Part shown: piece by piece, positions 57,826 through 64,000 of the stretch
Numbering within the stretch: the stretch's first letter is position 1
How the letters are laid out: each line of letters begins with the position of its first letter
From: Siderastrea radians
Lineage: Eukaryota; Cnidaria; Anthozoa; Scleractinia; Rhizangiidae
Assembly (NCBI GenBank): GCA_964017195.1
Contig: OZ024895.1
Span: 17,630,034-17,694,033 of the forward strand
Length of the DNA stretch: 64,000 nt
Direction of reading: 5' to 3'
Program-made: the position numbers and the translations under genes
Notes under the pieces: model-generated
Database searches by the model: none
What the model was told of the DNA's origin: nothing
What the model saw: only the letters and a program-made list of their open reading frames with translations

Positions 57826-60800
57826 ATGCCGAAGCGTAGGGTAAGAATATGTTTTATCAGTATATGTGAAAACATGTCAAAAAGAGCCTTAAACTTTGTA
57901 GAAAACACCGTTTTCATTCTCGCGCCATTGCATGAAGTTTAAGTCTAAGCTTGAATTAAGCTTATCTAAATACAGCTTATTCATCATAGGGTCAAATTTT
58001 AAATCTGATTCAGGAAGGATCTTATAGGTGGAGCCCTTTTTTAATGTACAGTCGCCTAGCTTCACCACAGGAAAACAACGGTGACAAGTATTTTAAAACT
58101 GATTTGCGATTTGATTAAATAGACCATTTTACAGTTGTGTGCTTAGTGACCTGGCCTTTGAGTGGAAGTGAGGCTGGAGTTGACCTTGTGTTGATAAAGA
58201 CCCTCTTGCTTTTCACATGTAAATCATGTTGTTCTCATGCTAACTAGTTTGTATTTACATATGAAAAGCAGGAGGGTTTGCATCAAAATAAGGTCAACTC
58301 CAGCCTCGCTTCCACTCAAAGGCCTGGTCACCAAGCACACAACTGTAAAATGGACTATTAGCGACGCATGGTCGATTTTTTGGGGGCGCTTTGTGTAACA
58401 GTGTTACATGGTGTTACAAAGTGTTAGATGGCATCTAAGATCAAATACTCGCTGAAAAACCTAGGAAATTCAATTTCTTTTGAAACTCCTGCAGAAGGTT
58501 TGGGTTAAGGTAGGGTTACCGTTTGAGGTAGTAACATTGTGTAACATCGTGTTATAGGGTGTTACATGGTGTAACAGGGTGTTACACAGTGTTACAGGGT
58601 GTACACTGTAACACCTTGTAACACCGTGTAACACTGTGTAACACCCTCTAACACCCTGTAACACTTTGTAACCCTGTAACACTTTTTTTCCTAGATCAAT
58701 AACAGAGTGGAACTTACTGCCCGCTGACTTAGTGAACTGCAAGTCATTATCGAATTTAAAATTAAATTTAGGGAAGCTTGTAAACAAGTAAATAGTAACT
58801 AAGTATTTTTATATCTTATTTACATTTTTATTTTGTATCTATTTTTTATATAGTTGATGTGATGTCTTAAACGATGTTATCAACTTAATAAATGTAGATG
58901 TAGATGTAACACCCTGTAATAATGTGTAACACCCTGTAACACTGTGTAACACCCTGCAACACTGTGTAACGTCTTATTACTGGGTACTCATACAGTGTAA
59001 CAGGGTGTAACACCATGTGACACCCTGTTACACTTTGTATAAACTCCCGTTAACACCCTGTATCATGATGTTACACGATTTTAAAGGGTGTCACTAAGCC
59101 TAACCTGACCCTAACCCTAACCGAAACTCTAAATCTAGCACACTAGTCTGTAATCAACTTGTATATTTCTGCATATTTTTAATGCTATTGTGTGTAATAT
59201 GTAACAGTGTTGCACAAAAGTTGTCTAATATTTTGACCCTGAATCATGCCTGGCATAATTAGCGATTGCAGATGACTGAGGATTCATCAGAGGACTCTGA
59301 TTTTGAAGTGGATGTTGTGGAAATCTCTGATAGCAACAGTGATGCAACAAGAAGTCCTGGCTCACCCAGCAAAAGACCATCGAATCATCCTTGGAAAAGA
59401 CAAAGAAAGACACCGCCAAAAGGTTGTATGAATGGACAGCATAATGCTTATTCCCTTGGGGGGGGGGGGATTCCCATATGACAGAGATGGGGATGATTGT
59501 CAGGAAATTGAAGAATTAAAGGAGACTAATCTGGGCGTGGCTCAGGCTTTATTTGAGCCCTAAAGGAGACCGTGCTAAAACAGACAACCAAATAAGAGCT
59601 ATGGTGATTTAAATTGGGCTTAAGATGTTTACGTCGAATGCCGTATTTTATTTTTAGATTTTAGAAGCATTGTCTTAAATCTTTAGATTTCGTTCATACT
59701 GTAGTCTATCGGGCCCTAAGCAATGCCAGTATGGGTGAAAATATTGGCTTTCTGTCCTGAACACCCTAAGTGAGACCAAAATATGCAATTTACATGTACA
59801 ACCCTAAGCAAGACTACGAGCATCCCCATCACTTTCATATGGGATTCCCCCCTCCCCCCCACCCCCGGGACTTATTCATACAATGTACATGTAGCTTGCA
59901 GTCAGACTCAAAACGTTGCCGCTACTTATAGTGTAGAGAACCACTTTGTAGAGCCTATCAAAGAACACCACAGGAATGCACTGCTCAATAGTTTTTATTT
60001 GATTGGTCACACTTTGGGATTTCTTCTTCAGACTCAAAAGCTAGAATAAGTTCATTGCTGCAGGGCTCAAAGTTAGTTTCTGGTTAGTTTCTCAAGGTTA
60101 GTTCATTATACATGTACATGTACATAGAGATTCATTTAAAAAATATTATTTATTATCTATTATTATTATTATTGTTAATAATAATAATAATAAATAAACA
60201 TATTTATGCAGGATGACCATTTCAGTTATAAAAACTGCTATCAACATGGGTCCTGCGATTATTATTATTATTATTATTATTAATTTATGCAAGGGCAGCA
60301 AGAAATATGGGTGAATAGAATGATTATTGTATTTTTAGTTTCAATTAGTAGTAAAATTACTTGAGAAAGATGTTTCTTTAGTAACTGACTCAATAAACAT
60401 CTTTCTTTTACATTCACCAGGCTTAAAATTCACCATCACATTTGTATCAATAAAATTAATTACTTGTAATTGATTAATGATATTACCTGTAATACATGTA
60501 ATAATATTGATGGCAAATAATTATTTTGTAGGAAAAAGGAGATCTTCTAGACTCAACGCACAAGAAATCTCAGAAGACAACAAAGAGTGTTGTTACGTAT
60601 GCCATTGTTCTGAAGATGAAGTTGTAGATGAGTTGTTGCAATGTTCGAAGTGCTTAACAGTAGGTAATTAAACCTTCAGTCCTTTTATCAATAAACAAAT
60701 TCTTCTTAGTGTTCTTCAAACACCTAACGTCTACTGTAGTGGTAGTTTAAAGAAGTTGCTGAAACATCAAGGCGCTATCTGTGGTGATCATTCTATTAAT

Positions 60801-63647
60801 TTTATTCTCATATCCCATAAGAATAAAGACTTTATGTTTTGAGGAGAAATAAGATGCCAGATTGTAATCTAAGAACTCAGTCTACATATACACATACAGT
60901 AAGCATTCCCATGCTGTAACACATAAATTTGACAAAATCAAGATTTGCAAGCAATTTTATCCCTCTGGCTGTTTTGGTGGTTGGGTGTATACATGTACGT
61001 AGCTTTAAGCAATACCTTCCTGGGGTGCTAATTTATTAGCCTGCGAGCAGGCTCACTTAGTGTGTTGTTTGCACGAGTATCTTGGTAGCGGAGGTGCGAT
61101 TTGTGAGGCGGCAAGAGGAAAGTGAGCCGGCGAGAAGAATGGGATGACCAAATTTGATCCTGCATGAAAGCCGTAGAATTTTGAATTCTTCACGTTTTTC
61201 CACGAATGCAGCATTCTGATTGGTTTGAAATGACACAAGATGACATAGCTTGTAGGGAGCTGGGGTTTCAGTAACCCCTGAAGTATATGTGTACTGTAGG
61301 TGTCAGAACTAGCCAAATTACAGTAGATAACATTTGTCCCACAAGATGCTGACAAAAACTGTACCTACTGGAGTGAGGTGCAGGATTGCGGAAAATTAAT
61401 TCAGTGTTTAAAAGAATGAGGCACATAACAGATGTGGTGTTTTTTTTTTTTTGTTATTCAATATGATGCAAATGAGCGTGGGGTGTTTTTGTGCAATCCC
61501 GCACCTTAGAGACCTACTGAGGCCTGATCTTCTCGGATAACAAACCAGTACTAGGCAGTCTGTTTACTACCCAGATCGACATTTCGGGTGTAACATCATG
61601 TCAAAATTTAATGATGCAAAAAATTTCTTTGTCTTGGAATCAAAAATGAAATTAAAGTATTTTTCAGTTGCTTACCTGCATCCTTTAAGATATCACCAGA
61701 CTGCTTGTATGAAGACCATAATTTCTGAGCATGACACCACACTACTAACAGTTCTTGTGCTTTCTCTTACATTGTAGCCCACAGGTTTTGTCTGAACTTA
61801 TCCAAAGATTCCTGCCCTTTGCTGGACAGTTCTTCTTGGCTATGCAAAGACTGTAATGTGTGCTACCTGTGCAAGGCAGTTGAGAGTGAGGTTTGTTCCA
61901 CACATTTTTATGTACATGTACATGTAGGTGTGGTGTTCTTGCAGGCACCAAACAATTTGCTAGATTGAGACATTTTCTATGAGAGACTGACAGTATACTC
62001 TGTTTCACTTTCTCCGGGTCACAAAAAATTTCCTAACGTAAACCCCCCTCCTCCTTTCAAATGTTGTACCAGGATAAATGTGCAACTTCAACATTGTTTT
62101 GGGGGAAGGAGGCGATATCCTAGTGGGGAAAAGAGATTTAAAAGCTAGGTGTGCTAAAAATGTGGGAATGTCTCAACACTTTTGACGCTCATTGTAGGTT
62201 TATCCTAGAAATTTAATGCTGTTCGATGGCCCAGTTGGTCCCATACCCAGGTTTTACGCACTAGTTTTCATGAAAAGGAGCCCAAGATATGTAAACTTCT
62301 CACAAGTTATATTAACACTTGGAAATTTTAAAGTACACTCGAGAAGTACAAGAAGTATTTGCTTCTGATTCATGCTTGTCTCTAAACAGTAAATAACTAA
62401 TTAATTTTGCTTAAAAATCCCATGCTTATAAAATGATTCAATCAAACAATGCAGTTAGTCAAATTTTTATTTCTTTATGAATAATTATCATGATCATAAT
62501 TATCATGATCTCTATGCATGAAGCACAGATTCAACCACAAGTTTGGCTCTGAAAGTAAAGGAGTATCAACTCTGCCCTCATTTTCTCTGGCAGGTGGCAC
62601 TGGAGACTTGCACTAGCTGTGACAGAGGGCTTCACTCATCATGCGTTACACTAAAATTAAAAGGCAAAGAACCAGGATTGAAAATGTGCCATGAGTGTCC
62701 ACCAACAAATAACGAAAATAACAGTGATATGTCCCAGCAATCAGCTAACTCAGATAGCATTCAGAGGAAACGTGGCAGACCAAAGAAGACTGAAACAATG
62801 TCTGAAACACCTGAAACTGATTGTGAACTAGATAGATCACCTAGCAAGTCACGTAAGGCCAGCTTCAAAGAGCGGCAGTCACTGTCGAAGAGAGTTAAGA
62901 TGTGCCCCACTCCTGGCTGTGATGGACAGGGTCACATGACTGGAAAATTTGAGATGCATCATACACTCTCTGGGTGTCCAAAGTATCATAATATGACAGC
63001 ACAAGAATGCAAGGTTTGTTCGTTGAGTCAAATTTTTATGTTGTTTAAGATTTTCTTTTCAATTATTGGTATCTATTGGAAAAAAACATTATTAAACCAA
63101 ATTTATGAAAATTAATTGTCGTGAATTGTCAGTCTTCGTCATTGGTAGTGGACATAGGAGTTGTTTGAATTACCAGCCTGTTTGTTACTCATGAATGAGA
63201 TAACTCTCTACACTGTTTCCCATAGACATGTTTTATACATCAAACATCAGCCATGCGAGACATGCAATTATTGCTGTCCAATGACTCGTTTCATCATTCA
63301 AGGGCATTGAAATTACAAATAAAAACAAAGAGCAAATGATGAGCTATCTGACACATACTAATTAATGAGCTTTGCTTTGCGCATTTTGTTCAAGCACTAG
63401 CCAACAATGCATTCATGTTAACCTTAGCGCATTTCGAGTTAGCACGTTATGCAAGTATTTTTCAACACCTATCTCTGCAGTGTACTGGACATGTACATGT
63501 AATAATTTTATTCCATCAAATGTTTATTGCTGACAGGATAAAGCAAAGGAAAAGGAGAGGGAAATGGCAGCATCACCTGAGCCTAGAAAGAGCAAAAAAT
63601 CTAGCTTATCACCAAAAAACCTACCCAAGAAAACTTTGAGAAGCCAG
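57826..63647 (+). CDS. KAT7/HBO1-like MYST acetyltransferase, N-terminal part, with a double PHD finger
   Basis: Six exons join in frame and run on past the window: 57826-57840, 59272-59422, 60532-60663, 61778-61890, 62594-63013 and 63537-63647, giving residues 1-314. The start MPKRR and acidic stretch [13 protein letters not shown] resemble the KAT7 N-terminus. A double PHD finger follows. PHD1 uses C76, C79, C93, C96, H101, C104, C122 and C125. PHD2 uses C128, C131, C143, C146, H151, C154, C169 and C172. The CxxCxxCxxC junction and [12 protein letters not shown] are typical of KAT6/DPF proteins. An AT-hook-like RKRGRPKK lies at about 195. A C2HC finger (C241, C246, H259, C265; CPTPGC, then [16 protein letters not shown]) is the KAT7 type. 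The MYST catalytic domain would lie downstream and is not seen. Human KAT7 has no PHD fingers. If exons 3-4 belonged to another transcript this would be plain KAT7, but all phases fit. Confidence 0.82.
58119..58360. repeat. Foldback MITE with ~100-bp arms
   Basis: 'atagaccattttacagttgt' begins the left arm and its inverse ends the right arm. The arms include 'gaggctggagttgacctt' / 'aaggtcaactccagcctc' and 'gcttttcacatgtaaat' / 'atttacatatgaaaagc'. It is in intron 1 of the KAT7-like gene. Confidence 0.85.
58385..59060. repeat. GTGTAACACCCT array that flips strand and is split by a LINE tail
   Basis: Up to about 58600 the repeats read 'ggtgttacagggtgttac'. After that they read 'tgtaacaccctgtaacac', so the two halves are inverted. 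A LINE 3' fragment (58685-58916) interrupts the array, which then resumes. Unit length is about 8-14 bp. Confidence 0.8.
58685..58916 (+). mobile_element. LINE 3'-end fragment with (GATGTA)n tail
   Basis: Its start translates as [13 protein letters not shown], then FKLNLGKL and a stop. This matches the usual C-terminal block of many non-LTR reverse transcriptase polyproteins ('WNxLPxxlv'). A short AT-rich 3' UTR and a 'tgtagatgtagatgta' tail follow, as in CR1/L2-like elements. It is heavily 5'-truncated. Confidence 0.75.
59650..59845. repeat. Dispersed repeat, copy 2 (first at 24020)
   Basis: It shares 'gattttagaagcattgtc', 'aaaatattggctttc' and 'tcctgaacaccctaagtga' with 24020-24190. It lies in intron 2 of the KAT7-like gene. 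Confidence 0.65.
60140..60285. repeat. ATT/AAT microsatellite cluster
   Basis: Short runs of (ATT)n and (AAT)n at 60150-60195 and (ATT)n at 60259-60282 are separated by about 60 bp of ordinary sequence. Confidence 0.8.
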
Positions 63648-64000
63648 GTCAGTGAACAAAAGTTCACAGGATGAAAAGTCTTGAGACAACATTACAAGCT
63701 CATGTGTGCCATAAGTGAACTATGGTAGTACTTGGTTTAGCAAGAATGTACTGGAAGTATTTATTGCCTTTGTTGTGAACGATGAGGGAGTTTACACAGC
63801 GGGGAGGGGTGCTCAGTAAATTTAATGCACCAAATTGGGGGGGTACTTATTAGAGAGGGGAGTGAGAGGCTTAATAGAGGAGTCACAACTTACATTAGTA
63901 TATTCCCCTGAGTTTTAGTTAGTGAAGCAAAAGTGGTTTTTTTAAATAATTATGCTCGATATGCTGCTACAGGTTTGCAAATTCATAAAAATTAATCTTG

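Noticed and set aside
59098..59125. Telomere-like ccctaaccctaaccg
   Set aside because: Only about two units are present and they are followed by ordinary intron sequence, so it is not a telomere.

Overview
The window is animal nuclear DNA: AT-rich, dense in introns with ordinary GT-AG splice sites, and filled with short inverted-repeat (MITE-like) elements, tRNA-derived SINEs and a broken LINE. Five recognisable genes and the last exon of a sixth can be read. Their proteins are clearly metazoan and the repeats look like those of anthozoan cnidarians; a stony coral is my best guess, but no single sequence here proves it. All exon models were joined by hand from splice signals, reading-frame phase and known family sequences, so they are predictions. 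Each complete model gives one open frame from ATG to stop.

Layout, left to right. (1) 136-774, plus strand: last coding exon of a gene I do not recognise. (2) 2450-6355, minus: FIS1, the tail-anchored mitochondrial/peroxisomal fission adaptor, five coding exons, 146 aa. (3) 6637-19621, plus: COG8, a subunit of the Golgi COG tethering complex, eleven coding exons, 619 aa. FIS1 and COG8 start back to back about 280 bp apart. (4) 21425-28667, minus: an SLC4 bicarbonate transporter of anion-exchanger type, 953 aa, with only three coding exons; the whole membrane domain is one exon. A decayed LINE lies in its second intron, and a CRE next to a TATA box precedes it. (5) 33135-57464, minus: NFRKB (INO80 complex subunit G), 29 coding exons, 902 aa, including a GC-AG intron and a decayed duplicate of exon 4. 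(6) 57826-63647 and beyond, plus: the first six exons of a KAT7/HBO1-like gene which, unlike human KAT7, encodes a double PHD finger before the KAT7-type C2HC zinc finger. NFRKB and this gene are head to head about 360 bp apart, with a CCAAT box and three YY1-type motifs between them.

The genes are not an operon. The groupings that may matter are the two divergent pairs: FIS1/COG8 (organelle fission and Golgi traffic) and NFRKB/KAT7-like (two chromatin regulators). The strongest unusual signals are the PHD-bearing KAT7-like protein, the intron-poor SLC4 gene, a 954-bp TTAA-flanked foldback element with 233-bp nearly identical arms inside an NFRKB intron, and the fossil exon duplication in NFRKB.

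Introns and intergenic spaces hold at least three MITE families whose ends begin near TTAA or TTAACCCTTT, many single foldback elements, SINEs, microsatellites and minisatellites. No rRNA gene, true tRNA gene or CRISPR array was seen.
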